Shown: piece by piece, positions 22,442 through 31,524 of the stretch
Layout of the letters: every line of letters begins with the position of its first letter
Position numbering within the stretch: position 1 is the first letter of the stretch
NCBI GenBank assembly: GCA_029260715.1
Contig: JAJDCS010000010.1
Coordinates: 103,465-167,464, forward strand
Origin: Phycisphaeraceae bacterium
GTDB lineage: Bacteria; Planctomycetota; Phycisphaerae; Phycisphaerales; Phycisphaeraceae
Length of the DNA: 64,000 nt
Direction of reading: 5' to 3'
Notes under the pieces: generated by a model
What the model was told of the DNA's origin: nothing
What the model saw: only the letters and a program-made list of their open reading frames with translations
The model's database searches: none
Position numbers and translations under genes: made by a program

Positions 22442-22619
22442 GCGCTAGCGTGTGTATACCGCCATTCCGACCGACGATACAGCCCACGCTACCCTCGAAT
22501 CGTTGCTTCCATGCGATCATAGCGCTACCAGGTTAAACTGTGGCCCGCGTCAGGCAATCCCCGCGTCCGCGGTGTACACGGCTAAACGCCCGGCGGGCAA
22601 CGCGGGCAACCCGCATGAC

Positions 22620-23585
22620 ATGATCCACCAGCTATTCATTATCAGCAGACACACCTTCCGACAGAGCATCCGCCAGCCTGTCTTTGTCGTGTTGATCCTG
22701 CTGTCGGGTCTGGCGCTGGTGCTCAACCCGGCGCTGGCGGCCTACTCGTTAGGTGATGATAACAAGCTTATGATCGATATGGGGTTCAGCACGCTGTTCG
22801 TGGCGGGGCTGCTTATGGCCGCGTTCACCGCCACGGGCGTGCTCAGCCAAGAGCTGGAAAACAAAACCGCGTCCACCGTGGCCAGCAAACCCGTGGCGAG
22901 GCCGGTATTCGTCATCGGCAAATATATCGGCGTCAGCGCTGCGATCGCGTTGGCGTACTGGGGGCTGTGCGTGGTCTACCTGCTGACCGTGCGCCACCGC
23001 GTGCTGGAGACGGCGACGTCTCAGTTCGACGGCCCGGTCTGGCTTTTTGGGTCGATCGCGGCGATGGTCGCGATGCTGGGCGCCACAGCGGTCAATTACC
23101 TCTACAACAGACCGTTCACATCCAGCTTTGTGATTAGCCTTAGCGCGCTGATGACCCTGGCGTGGGCCATGGTCCTGATGATCGACAAACAGTGGCAATT
23201 CCAAGCCCCCACCGCCGACCTTCAGCCGCAGATCATGATCGGGCTGCTGCTGATCTTCCTGGCGGTACTGGTCCTGACGGCGCTGGCGATCGCGGCGTCA
23301 ACGCGCCTGGGGCAAATGATGACGCTGCTGGTGTGCGTAATCGGCTTCGGGGTGGGGCTGCTGAATGATTTTATCTTCGGCGGGTTAGCCAAGCAGTACG
23401 CCATCGCCAAGCCGCTGTACCTAGCCTTGCCCAACTTTCAGTTGTTCTGGCCCGCCGACGCGATTAGCCAGGGCCAGGGGTTTACGGCTGTGTACGTGGG
23501 GCTGGTCAGCGGTTACGCGGTGCTATACGTCACGGCGCTGGTCGCGATGGCGGTGGGGCTATTCGAGAACCGCCAGATCGGGTAG
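22620..23585 (+). CDS. ABC-2-like permease subunit
   Basis: A 321-residue integral membrane protein from ATG 22620. The frame is open from 22452, but the first 56 codons lack hydrophobic or conserved features and precede MIHQLFIISRHTFRQSIRQ, a typical start for these permeases. About six membrane segments are visible. ATGVLSQELENKTASTVASKPVARPVFVIGKYIG is the hallmark region of the ABC-2 superfamily (E.e..T..t.laKPv.R..f..gKy). No ATPase is adjacent on this strand; the divergent operon's ATPase could serve it, or a distant one. Confidence 0.85.
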   Translation: MIHQLFIISRHTFRQSIRQPVFVVLILLSGLALVLNPALAAYSLGDDNKLMIDMGFSTLFVAGLLMAAFTATGVLSQELENKTASTVASKPVARPVFVIGKYIGVSAAIALAYWGLCVVYLLTVRHRVLETATSQFDGPVWLFGSIAAMVAMLGATAVNYLYNRPFTSSFVISLSALMTLAWAMVLMIDKQWQFQAPTADLQPQIMIGLLLIFLAVLVLTALAIAASTRLGQMMTLLVCVIGFGVGLLNDFIFGGLAKQYAIAKPLYLALPNFQLFWPADAISQGQGFTAVYVGLVSGYAVLYVTALVAMAVGLFENRQIG

Positions 23586-23607
23586 GGCGATTGGCGGCAA
23601 GCCAACG

Positions 23608-25653
23608 CTAAGCCGGGGCTGCCACGACCGCGGACAACCCGCCGCCCGCCTCGGCCCCGACGGCCCGCCCGCCACGGCCCTTCGTCGGCGAAGCCGGGCC
23701 TCCGCCCTCGGCCGACTCAAGCTCTTCGCCGGTACGCACCAGCCTCGCCGAATTAAACGCCACGACCAACCCGCTCGATAGCTGCACCACCGCAGCCAAC
23801 ACCGGCGTGACCAGGTTCGCCGCCGACAGCACCAAGAACACCACGATAAACCCGCCGCCGATGAACATGTTCTGCTTGATCACACGGCTGGTCTTGCGTG
23901 ACAGATCGATCAGGAACGGGATGCGGTTGAGGTTGTTGTTCATCAGCGCGATCTTGGCTGAGTGGATGGCTACGTCCGAGCCGGCGGCGCCCATGGCGAT
24001 GGAGATGTCCCCAGCCGCCAAAGCCGGCGCGTCGTTCACGCCGTCGCCCACCACCGCGACCATGTGCCCCCTGCTCTTGAGTTCGTCCACCAGTTCCAGC
24101 TTCTGGTGGGGCAGCACCTCGGCTGCGTACTCGGTGTGCATGGCCGCCGCCACACGGTTGGCCACGCTCTGGCGATCGCCCGTGACAATGATCAGCCGCT
24201 TGAGCCCCTGCTTGCGCAGCGCGTCGATCGCCGCGGCGGCTTGGGGGCGTGTGTTGTCCTCCAACCCGATCCACCCCGCCAAACGCTGGCCTTGCACCAC
24301 GAACAGCATGCTCAAGCCCTGCGTCTCGGGGTTGTGCTGGGCCTGCTCAATGGCCGCAGCCGAGTCGGGCGACAGGGGGGATATCTCATTTTTAATCAAC
24401 CAACTGGCCCGCCCGACCATGACCGGTTCGTCGTTGACCGTCGCGCGCACGCCCAAACCGGGCGACTCTTGAAACTCTGAAGTCTCGGGCAGCGTCAGCT
24501 TCGCCTTGCCGGCCACGGCCATCACCGCCTGGGCAGCCGGGTGTTTGCTGTGCTGCTCCACCGCCGCCGCCAGCCGCAAAAGCTGAGCGCCGTCAACGCC
24601 CTGGGCGGGCACCAGGCGAGTCACCTGAAGTTGGCCCGTGGTCAGCGTGCCCGTCTTGTCGAATATGATCGCGGTGAGGTTGCGCGCAGCCTCAAGGTCC
24701 ACCACGGATTTGACCAACACACCCAGCCTGGCCGCCGACGAAAGTGACGCCACCATAGCCGTAGGCGTGGCCAAAATCAGCGCGAACGGGCAGGCCACGA
24801 CCAGCATCGCGATCGCCCGCTCCCACGGGTTGGCCAACTCACGCTCCAGCGTCAGCAAAAGCACGATCGCCACGAGCATCAGCACCGTGGGCGTGTACCA
24901 AGCCGTGTACCGGTCGATCATGCGCATGATCGGGATACGCGTGCGCTGGGCTTGCAGGATCAACTGTTTAACCTTACCAAGCGTGGTGTCGTGCCCGGCT
25001 TTGGTCACCTTGATGTCCATCGCGCCGGTCATGTTGATGGTGCCGCCGAACACCTCGTCGCCGACCGTTTTGTCCACGGGCAGGGATTCGCCCGTGATGC
25101 TGGCTTGGTTGACCGTGCTGGCCCCTAGCGTGACGGCGCCGTCGGCGGGGATGTTGTCGCCGGGGCGGACGCGCACCAAATCGCCGGGACGCAGGTCTTT
25201 GACGTTCACCTGAAACTCCCTGTCGTTAACGATCCGGCAGGCGCGGCGGGGCGTGATCCGCACAAGCGACTCGATGCTCGCCTGGGCGCCCAGGGCCGTG
25301 CGGCTTTCGATCAACACCGACAGGGTCATAAAAAACGCAATGGCTGCCGCTTCCTGGTAGTGCCCGATCGCGATCGCCGCCAGCACCGCCAGCGCCACCA
25401 GTTCGTTCATCATCGCCCTACCCTGCAGCAGGTCTTTCACCGCCGTCACCGCCAGCGGCGCCGCCAGCAGAACCGCCGCCGCCAGCCCCAACACCGCAGG
25501 GTAAAACTCGTGATCAAACAACAGCCTCGCTGCCAAAGAGCAGATCAGAAGCGTCCCGCCGACCAGCGTGGCGATGATCTGCGTGCCCACACGCCCAGCT
25601 TGGGCCTGCAGGGCCGCTTCTTCTTGCACTTGCTCGGAAAAGGTTTCAGCCAT
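23608..25653 (-). CDS. P1B-type cation-translocating ATPase with altered metal-site motifs
   Basis: A 681-residue P-type ATPase. Actuator TGES is at about 187-190, the phosphorylation motif DKTGT at 332-336, the N-domain HP in EQHSKHPAAQ, and the hinge in VVGDGVNDAPALAAGDISIAMG. Order and length match P1B heavy-metal pumps, but no N-terminal metal-binding domain is present. The normally Cys-Pro-Cys (or SPC, TPC, CPH) motif in membrane helix 6 reads ACPFALILATP here, at about 287-297, so the second ligand position is Phe. The last helix reads VQLSSGLVVAFNSARL where Co-type pumps have HEGST. The metal cannot be named. The C-terminal 40 residues are low complexity. Confidence 0.93.
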   Translation of the reverse strand: MAETFSEQVQEEAALQAQAGRVGTQIIATLVGGTLLICSLAARLLFDHEFYPAVLGLAAAVLLAAPLAVTAVKDLLQGRAMMNELVALAVLAAIAIGHYQEAAAIAFFMTLSVLIESRTALGAQASIESLVRITPRRACRIVNDREFQVNVKDLRPGDLVRVRPGDNIPADGAVTLGASTVNQASITGESLPVDKTVGDEVFGGTINMTGAMDIKVTKAGHDTTLGKVKQLILQAQRTRIPIMRMIDRYTAWYTPTVLMLVAIVLLLTLERELANPWERAIAMLVVACPFALILATPTAMVASLSSAARLGVLVKSVVDLEAARNLTAIIFDKTGTLTTGQLQVTRLVPAQGVDGAQLLRLAAAVEQHSKHPAAQAVMAVAGKAKLTLPETSEFQESPGLGVRATVNDEPVMVGRASWLIKNEISPLSPDSAAAIEQAQHNPETQGLSMLFVVQGQRLAGWIGLEDNTRPQAAAAIDALRKQGLKRLIIVTGDRQSVANRVAAAMHTEYAAEVLPHQKLELVDELKSRGHMVAVVGDGVNDAPALAAGDISIAMGAAGSDVAIHSAKIALMNNNLNRIPFLIDLSRKTSRVIKQNMFIGGGFIVVFLVLSAANLVTPVLAAVVQLSSGLVVAFNSARLVRTGEELESAEGGGPASPTKGRGGRAVGAEAGGGLSAVVAAPA

Positions 25654-25665
25654 GCCTCAATGCCC

Positions 25666-25740
25666 CGCTACGAGCCGCGACCGTAAGGGAGCGGTCTCTT
25701 CTCGCACTTGCATCGACTACGAATTAATCCAGATGCGTAT
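25666..25740 (+). repeat. Dispersed repeat, copy 2 (right end with ATTAATCC arm)
   Basis: The core CGCTACGAGCCGCGACCGTA + AGGGAGCGGT matches copies at 8415 and 32538. The following TCTTCTCGCACTTGCA stretch matches the 32.5 kb copy, and the right arm (ATTAATCCAGATGCGTAT, 25723-25740) is the same as that end. The left arm is missing because the copy abuts the ATPase start codon. Confidence 0.8.
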
Positions 25741-25831
25741 GACTCTATAGACCTCTGCTGTAGTAAGAATATCACGCCCATGGCCGGAATCCCATCCATG
25801 ACTTGCACAAACACAAAAATACCACGACAGC

Positions 25832-26950
25832 TTAATAAGCATTCCGCTTGCGAACGGGCAGACCCGCCAGATCGATGGTCGCCAGCAGCCGCGCAATGCG
25901 CCGCCCCGTCCGCCCCGACCCATACGGGTGACCCATGCGCTTGAGATTCAAACCCATCGCCTTGCTCAACGCCTCACTCACCGCGCGCCTACCGCACCCG
26001 CAATCAACAACGTTGCTCGGCTTGTCGCGACCATCCTGGCGCGAGCCCACATTGACGCACGACACTTTCAACGCCGCCGCTTCGATCAACCCCGCCGACG
26101 AATTGCCGACAATAGCTTTCGCCCCTGCTAATTGCGACAAGAACCGCTGACGCGGCATGTGTTTCACCGGTAACACACGCTCGGCGCGTAGGGCCATGCG
26201 GATGCCGCGACAACCGGGGTCGAGGTTGGGCGTCAGCACAACCCGCCTGTACCGCGCCGTGGCACGCAGCGTGTCTAGCATCCACTGGCGCTCTTGGGCG
26301 TCGGGGGCGCCGATGGGGTGTTGGATCACGATCAACTCGGGCGCGTCCGGGTCGGGCTTGACGCGCCCAAGCCCGTCCATCGCCGGCGAGCCGACGTTGA
26401 CCACGCGCTTGGCTGGCTCGCCCATGCGCACCAAGCGATTACGGCTGGTGTCGGTGGCGACGAGGTGCAGGTGGGCAAGCTTACTGATCGCGTGACGCAT
26501 AGCCTCATCCGCCACGCCTTGGGCGCGGTCGCCGCCGTGGATGTGCGCCACATGAATCCCGCCCACACTGGCCGCACAGGCACCGGCCATCGCCTCGATA
26601 CGATCGCCAAGCACAACCACAACGTCCGGCTTCAACTTGGCCAAAGCCTTACCCATGCCCGTGATCCCACGCCCCAGAGCCTGCACGTCGGCACCACGCC
26701 CCACAGCGCCGGCTCGCTGCATGGGCACCTTCGCGTCGATGCGGAAGCCCGCTTCGCGGATATCGTGCAAGGTGTCGGCGACCAAGTGCGAGCCCGCCAC
26801 GATTGTGTGCAGCTTGAGCTTAATGGCCGGACGCTTGGTTGAACGGTTGGTCGGGCGAAACCCGTCGATCGCGCGCATAACCGGCTCAAGCAGCCCAAAC
26901 TCAGCCCGGCTGCCCGTGACAACGGCGATGGTGCGGGTGCGTGCGGTCAT
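25832..26950 (-). CDS. neuC: UDP-N-acetylglucosamine 2-epimerase, NeuC/WecB family
   Basis: A 372-residue cytoplasmic enzyme of the UDP-GlcNAc 2-epimerase fold. N-terminal TIAVVTGSRAEFGLLEPVMRAI, a central VVVLGDRIEAMAGACAA then HIHGGDRAQGVADEAMRHAISKLAHLHLV, and FLSQLAGAKAIVGNSSAGLIEAA are all conserved in the family. The start overlaps the stop of the CMP-sugar synthetase gene by ATGA, so the gene is translationally coupled to it. With that neighbour, hydrolytic epimerisation for sialic or legionaminic acid synthesis (NeuC/LegG type) is more likely than the WecB role. The neuB-type synthase is not in the window. Confidence 0.87.
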   Translation of the reverse strand: MTARTRTIAVVTGSRAEFGLLEPVMRAIDGFRPTNRSTKRPAIKLKLHTIVAGSHLVADTLHDIREAGFRIDAKVPMQRAGAVGRGADVQALGRGITGMGKALAKLKPDVVVVLGDRIEAMAGACAASVGGIHVAHIHGGDRAQGVADEAMRHAISKLAHLHLVATDTSRNRLVRMGEPAKRVVNVGSPAMDGLGRVKPDPDAPELIVIQHPIGAPDAQERQWMLDTLRATARYRRVVLTPNLDPGCRGIRMALRAERVLPVKHMPRQRFLSQLAGAKAIVGNSSAGLIEAAALKVSCVNVGSRQDGRDKPSNVVDCGCGRRAVSEALSKAMGLNLKRMGHPYGSGRTGRRIARLLATIDLAGLPVRKRNAY

Positions 26951-27669
26951 CTTGTGTTCCCATCGAGTTGCTTCGTCAGCAGCACCTCCGCCAACGCCAG
27001 GTCGTCAGCCGTGTCCACGTCCACCACTTGCCCCGGCTCGGTCACAACGGCCCGCCGATCCGTACCGAGAAACGCGTGGGGCTGACCGTCGGCCATGGTG
27101 AACAGACTAGCGCGGGTCACCGCGATCACCCCGCCGTCGAGCAGGTACACCGGCGGCAGGTCCTGTCTACGGTAAACCGCGTTCGGCTGGTAGTCTTCTA
27201 ACGCGTCCGCCCCGTCGCCCCCAAGCTTCTTCATCCAATAAGGATGTGACTTGCCCACCGCACAAACGCTCTGAACGCTGTGGGCCCCGGTGCTCTTGAG
27301 TCTCTCCACCGCAGCATCGATCAACCCATCCGGGCGCAGCGGCACATTCCCATAGAGGATCACCACCGCGTCGTACGTTTCGCCTGTCTGCTGTTCAACA
27401 GCTTCCACCGCGTGTCGCGCGGCGCTATCCACCGTGGCCGTGTCGCTGGCTAACTCGGCGGGACGCGTGACCGCCTCCACGCCATATTCCTGCCCAACCC
27501 TGGCGATGTCCCGGCTATCGGTGCTCAGCACGACGCGATCCAACCCCTTCGCGGCCTTGGCGTGCTCAACCGTCCAAGCCACCACGGGCTTGCCGCACAG
27601 CGTGCGCGTGTTCTTGCCGGGCAGCCCCTTGCTGCCGGACCGGGCGAGGATGACACAGAGGGTTTTCAT
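26947..27669 (-). CDS. neuA: CMP-nonulosonic acid (acylneuraminate) cytidylyltransferase
   Basis: Activates a sialic, legionaminic or pseudaminic acid as the CMP-sugar. The 240-residue product starts MKTLCVILARSGSKGLPGKN, whose ARsGSKGlPgKN loop binds CTP. VVLSTDSRDIARVGQEYG, AVYRRQDLPPVYLLDGGVIAV and VDVDTADDLALAE follow as in the family. ATG at 27669 is chosen over an in-frame start at 27834: the extra 55 residues overlap the upstream SPASM gene and are not conserved-looking. Which nonulosonic acid is used cannot be told from sequence. Confidence 0.93.
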   Translation of the reverse strand: MKTLCVILARSGSKGLPGKNTRTLCGKPVVAWTVEHAKAAKGLDRVVLSTDSRDIARVGQEYGVEAVTRPAELASDTATVDSAARHAVEAVEQQTGETYDAVVILYGNVPLRPDGLIDAAVERLKSTGAHSVQSVCAVGKSHPYWMKKLGGDGADALEDYQPNAVYRRQDLPPVYLLDGGVIAVTRASLFTMADGQPHAFLGTDRRAVVTEPGQVVDVDTADDLALAEVLLTKQLDGNTR

Positions 27670-27688
27670 ATACAAGTACAAACGCTGA

Positions 27689-29398
27689 TTACGGCCGGTG
27701 CCACTCGTGACACTTCCGGCACAGTTCCAATTGATCCCATTGCCCCTGTTCGTGCGCCCGGCGGGTTGCCTGCATGGATTGCCAGATGTCCGCCAACGGC
27801 GTGGCCGTGGCGTCGCCGCCGACCGCGGCGCCAAGCCAGTCCTGATCGCACTGGGCCACGCGACCGTCGGAGAGGATCGTCATGCGCCCCATCAGTTGAC
27901 GGCAAGGCGTGCGCTTGGGCGGGGCCATGCGCACGGGGCTTAGGTCCGGCGCTAGCCCGCAGCCTGCGGTGAACGGCTCGATCACCGCGTGCCCCGCGTA
28001 GTACACCCAGCGATCATAAAAAGTCTCCATGTCAGCTAGCGTATCCTTCGTCTTGACCAGACGCAGCACGACCCAAGGCAGCCCCGCGTCGTGAGCAACA
28101 CTGTCGCCGTTAGCACCAGCCAACAAATCCCGCGTGCGACGGTTGCGCGTATTAAACAACCACTCCAACTTTTTAACTAGACCGGCGAAGCCATCATCGA
28201 ACGTGTCGTCGGGAGCCATCACCTTTTCGTAGGTCGCGGCGGTGTCCGCGTTGAGCCGCACACTCACCACATCAATTGGCAACTCCAACAGTCTCTCCAC
28301 CACGCTTTGTTCAACCAGCAAATCCGTCTCGACCGCGATGCCCAACACCCCCGCGTCACGGGCAGCGACCACCACCTCTTCCCAGTGCTCGTACAGCAGC
28401 GCGTCGCCCAACCCGCCCAGCGTCAGGACGGTGTCTTTGTCTTGACCCATCTGCGCCACGATGCGCTTGGCCATATCCAGCGGCATGGGCTGCCTGTCGA
28501 GCTTGGCGTAGTGCTGGGGCGTGATCGGGCCGGTGACGCGGCGTTGCGGCGTGAGTTCGAGCGAGATCATCTGTGGCAGCTTGGCGAACGAACCGGCGGT
28601 TTGATCGTCGAGCTTAGCCACGGCATCGGTCACCTCAGCCGCGTCGGCCTGCGCCAACCGATCGCCCAACCGATCAGCCACCCATCGGATCAGCGCCGCG
28701 CTGGCCGGCGTGTCGTAAATCAACCGCTGGCGGCACGACCGCACCGACGCGGGCACCTGACAGCACACGTCGCGCCCGATCGGGTCGGCCTGGGGCTTGG
28801 CGGGGTTGTAAGTCAACAGTTGGCCGAACCCGACCTTGTTTTCAACCAACTGACCAATTAACTCGTGGCCCAAGGCGATGCCCGCCAAACCCGGCGGCGC
28901 TTGAGTGAACGTCATCTGCATGTCTTGCGGGTGAGCCAGGTGCAAGCCCAACACGCGCCGGCAATACTCCGGGTCGACCAACAGCCAATCCGCGCCGACC
29001 AGTAGCGCCGCATCGGCTTTGTAATGCTCCATCGCCCTTTGCATCGCCCCGGCCGGCAGCAATTCGTCGTAACAGGTCGCGCCGCCCAGCCCACCCCGCC
29101 ACGCGCTAAGCGACCACTTGCGCGCCGCAACGCGTTTCCGCAAATACGCGTCTTGTAAATTGTCAGGGTCAGCAAACGTCTCGACCGGCTTGCCGTAGTC
29201 TTTTTTGCTCAACAACCCCGCTGGGTCGTCCTGCGACGCGTGCAGCAGCACGATTTTCTGCACCTGCTCGACACGTGCCACACGCGCGACCGTGTGCTCA
29301 AGCACAGCCTGACCCGCCAGCCTATCGCCCACCAGTGACGGCAAACCCAGGGCCGTGGTCGTAAGACGCGTCGGGATCAGCGCGATCGCAGTAGGCAT
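27689..29398 (-). CDS. SPASM-domain protein with sugar-nucleotide-transferase-like N-terminus, no radical-SAM Cys motif
   Basis: A 569-residue protein. Residues 1-220 resemble a nucleotidyltransferase-like region (VGDRLAGQAVLEHTVARVARVEQVQKIVLLHAS...), containing YKADAALLVGADWLLVDPEY. Residues about 285-480 have the order of a radical-SAM barrel (LTPQRRVTGPITPQHYAKL; TVLTLGGLGDALLYEHWEE; GVLGIAVETDLL), but the place where CxxxCxxC belongs has no Cys. The C-terminus is a SPASM-type Cys cluster: PCRQLMGRMTILSDGRVAQC, then CRKCHEW. This pattern resembles spirochaete 'spiro-SPASM' proteins. It lies between the DUF115 gene and neuA, so a glycosylation role is inferred. Radical chemistry is unlikely without the first cluster. 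Confidence 0.75.
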   Translation of the reverse strand: MPTAIALIPTRLTTTALGLPSLVGDRLAGQAVLEHTVARVARVEQVQKIVLLHASQDDPAGLLSKKDYGKPVETFADPDNLQDAYLRKRVAARKWSLSAWRGGLGGATCYDELLPAGAMQRAMEHYKADAALLVGADWLLVDPEYCRRVLGLHLAHPQDMQMTFTQAPPGLAGIALGHELIGQLVENKVGFGQLLTYNPAKPQADPIGRDVCCQVPASVRSCRQRLIYDTPASAALIRWVADRLGDRLAQADAAEVTDAVAKLDDQTAGSFAKLPQMISLELTPQRRVTGPITPQHYAKLDRQPMPLDMAKRIVAQMGQDKDTVLTLGGLGDALLYEHWEEVVVAARDAGVLGIAVETDLLVEQSVVERLLELPIDVVSVRLNADTAATYEKVMAPDDTFDDGFAGLVKKLEWLFNTRNRRTRDLLAGANGDSVAHDAGLPWVVLRLVKTKDTLADMETFYDRWVYYAGHAVIEPFTAGCGLAPDLSPVRMAPPKRTPCRQLMGRMTILSDGRVAQCDQDWLGAAVGGDATATPLADIWQSMQATRRAHEQGQWDQLELCRKCHEWHRP

Positions 29399-29413
29399 AG
29401 GGCATTAAGGGTA

Positions 29414-31369
29414 TCAGACTTGCACCGCCCGTCCGACCGACGGCTTGCCAGCACGGCCCGGCTCGCCGGTCCGCGCCGCGCACGCCTTGTGCCGTTCGAC
29501 ACGATCCAAGGCGTCGTGGATGATCTCCAACATCTCATCACAGGCCTGGATCAGCCAATCCACGTTCTCGATGTCACGCTCAAGCTGCCTGCGTTGATGC
29601 TCGTAAGGGTCATCGCTGGTGTTCTCGATCGCACGGTCCGCCCGCGCACGCTTGAACGCGCCGATGCTGTTGAGATTGTTCACCATGCTAAACGCGGTGT
29701 CCAGCTCTTTGACCCGCTTCTGTGTGGCGGTGAGCTTGGCGAATAGCTTATCCATGCGCGCCGCGTCACGCTGGTTCTTGATCATCTTACGCAACAGCGG
29801 GATCGTGTCGCGCGACAGCCGGCGCAGCTCGGACACTTCGCCGCGCCTCTGCTTGAGCATCGCGACCGCGGCCGACAACTGCCGGCCGTCGAAGCTCATT
29901 GACGCGCGGGGCAGCGCCCCCACGGGCCGCGTGGCGTATTTCGCCAACGCTTCCGCCAGCGTGCCGCGCTCCGTGTGCTCTTTGGGCAGGCCGCCCTCGG
30001 TCGCGTCGATCACCCGCTGAGGCGCGCTGGCGAAGTCTCGCTCGAACTGCTTGAGATACGTGATCATCTGCTCGTCGGTGTAGATCTTTTGGCCGTCGAT
30101 ATCGTCGAGCTTCTTCAGCAACCCGCGGTGGCGAACGATACGCTGCCACTCCATCATCTCCAGCGTGTTGAACGGGCTTAGCTCGGGCGCCCAAACGTCG
30201 TGGATCGCCGTACCCGGGAAGTAGTACAACCCGTCACTAAAACCAAGGTCCATCCCTGCCAACACGATCGGGTCGCAGCCGAGGTGCTGGGCCAGGTAAA
30301 ACGCCAGGTGCGAAACAGTCGCACCGTATCGGATCGGCGTGATCGGCTTGGTGTGTTCGCCTAACACCATGTCCAGGAATTGGCTGTTGGTGATGCGCAC
30401 CGGCCCTGGGAAGCGGTCGGGCACCGCCCAGTTGACCAACGGCTGAGCCACGAGTGTTACGTCCGGCAACTCTCCGAGGCTGTCGTAGAACCGCGTGGAA
30501 ATCTCGTGGTAATCAAGCGCGGTGACAAAGTCCGGGCGGATGCCGTGATCCAACAGGGGCTTAAGTATCGTCTGCACCGCAATGACGACCACACGGCTAC
30601 GCGTCTCGGGATCAGCTAGCAAGTGAATGTTTTTCGCCAGGCTCGGCCCGGCCCCGATGCACACCGCGGGGCGGCCCTCCGCCGCGTCGGCCAACTCGTT
30701 CGTGTCCGCACCGGCTGCGTAGTGCGACAGGTTCATCAACAGGTTGCGGTACGTGCGCGACGCGTTGACCAGCGCGGTGGCCATGTTCGTGCGGCAGAAC
30801 TCCGTCACCTCTGCGATCAACTGCCCGAACCGGGTGAGCGATTCGTCGTGCAGCTTACGCGTGGGCGGGTGCGTCACCAGTACCGTCCCCTGCGTGAGCA
30901 TGCCCGAGAACCCTTCAATATGCTTGAGCATGCCCGCCCGGTCGGTCTCGCCGTCGGCGATAATCACGTTGGGCCGGCCGATCCAGTCGGTCAGATCGAT
31001 CCGCTCCATCACCGCGCGCAGCATGGCCGCATCCGGCTCGTACACGATCAGCAAAAATTGGGTGCTGTCCGTCTTCGCGGCGATCTTCGAAACGTGGTGC
31101 CCCAGGCCCAGCCCCATCGCCACAATGCAGGCGTGTTTGGTGTAGTCCACACCGCCGGCGAGCTTGTCGGCCTCGGCCTGGGGGTCGTAACGGCTGCAAA
31201 GCCACAGCGGGCGACCGTCGTGTACGGTGCTGGCGCTGAGCGACCCGTCGCGTGTCGTGACCCACTCAAGCTGTTTCGCTTGAGCGCTCCGCACGCGGTC
31301 AGCTAGCGCCGCGTCGGCCAGGCGCAGCCTCGCCAAATTGGCGGTGAAGATATTGTTCTGTTCTGACAT
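29414..31369 (-). CDS. DUF115 / Maf-like motility accessory protein (putative nonulosonic acid transferase)
   Basis: A 651-residue protein from ATG 31369; an upstream frame start at 31453 is not favoured. Residues about 220-400 are typical DUF115: GRPAVCIGAGPSLAKNIHLL, VVVIAVQTILKPLLDHGIRPDFVTALDYH, then GCDPIVLAGMDLGFSDGLYYF. The C-terminus is helical. In Campylobacter, Helicobacter and others, Maf proteins attach pseudaminic or legionaminic acid to flagellin. The downstream genes for CMP-sugar activation support that role here. Acceptor specificity and localisation are unknown. It is followed by the SPASM gene 16 bp downstream. Confidence 0.85.
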   Translation of the reverse strand: MSEQNNIFTANLARLRLADAALADRVRSAQAKQLEWVTTRDGSLSASTVHDGRPLWLCSRYDPQAEADKLAGGVDYTKHACIVAMGLGLGHHVSKIAAKTDSTQFLLIVYEPDAAMLRAVMERIDLTDWIGRPNVIIADGETDRAGMLKHIEGFSGMLTQGTVLVTHPPTRKLHDESLTRFGQLIAEVTEFCRTNMATALVNASRTYRNLLMNLSHYAAGADTNELADAAEGRPAVCIGAGPSLAKNIHLLADPETRSRVVVIAVQTILKPLLDHGIRPDFVTALDYHEISTRFYDSLGELPDVTLVAQPLVNWAVPDRFPGPVRITNSQFLDMVLGEHTKPITPIRYGATVSHLAFYLAQHLGCDPIVLAGMDLGFSDGLYYFPGTAIHDVWAPELSPFNTLEMMEWQRIVRHRGLLKKLDDIDGQKIYTDEQMITYLKQFERDFASAPQRVIDATEGGLPKEHTERGTLAEALAKYATRPVGALPRASMSFDGRQLSAAVAMLKQRRGEVSELRRLSRDTIPLLRKMIKNQRDAARMDKLFAKLTATQKRVKELDTAFSMVNNLNSIGAFKRARADRAIENTSDDPYEHQRRQLERDIENVDWLIQACDEMLEIIHDALDRVERHKACAARTGEPGRAGKPSVGRAVQV

Positions 31370-31524
31370 ACGCTGCCCGGGCTTGGGTGTTATCGGAACA
31401 TGGCCAACCGAGGCTTGAACCCGCTGACCGTTCATTTTCGCGTCCCACCGCATGGGGCGCTGCTGCCAAGGCGTCTGGTGGTAACATACAACAAGCGCCC
31501 GGCAATGTGTCTCATTCTACAACG

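Noticed and set aside
22452..22619. N-terminal 56 codons before the ABC-2 permease ATG
   Set aside because: No hydrophobic or conserved pattern; the typical permease N-terminus begins at 22620.
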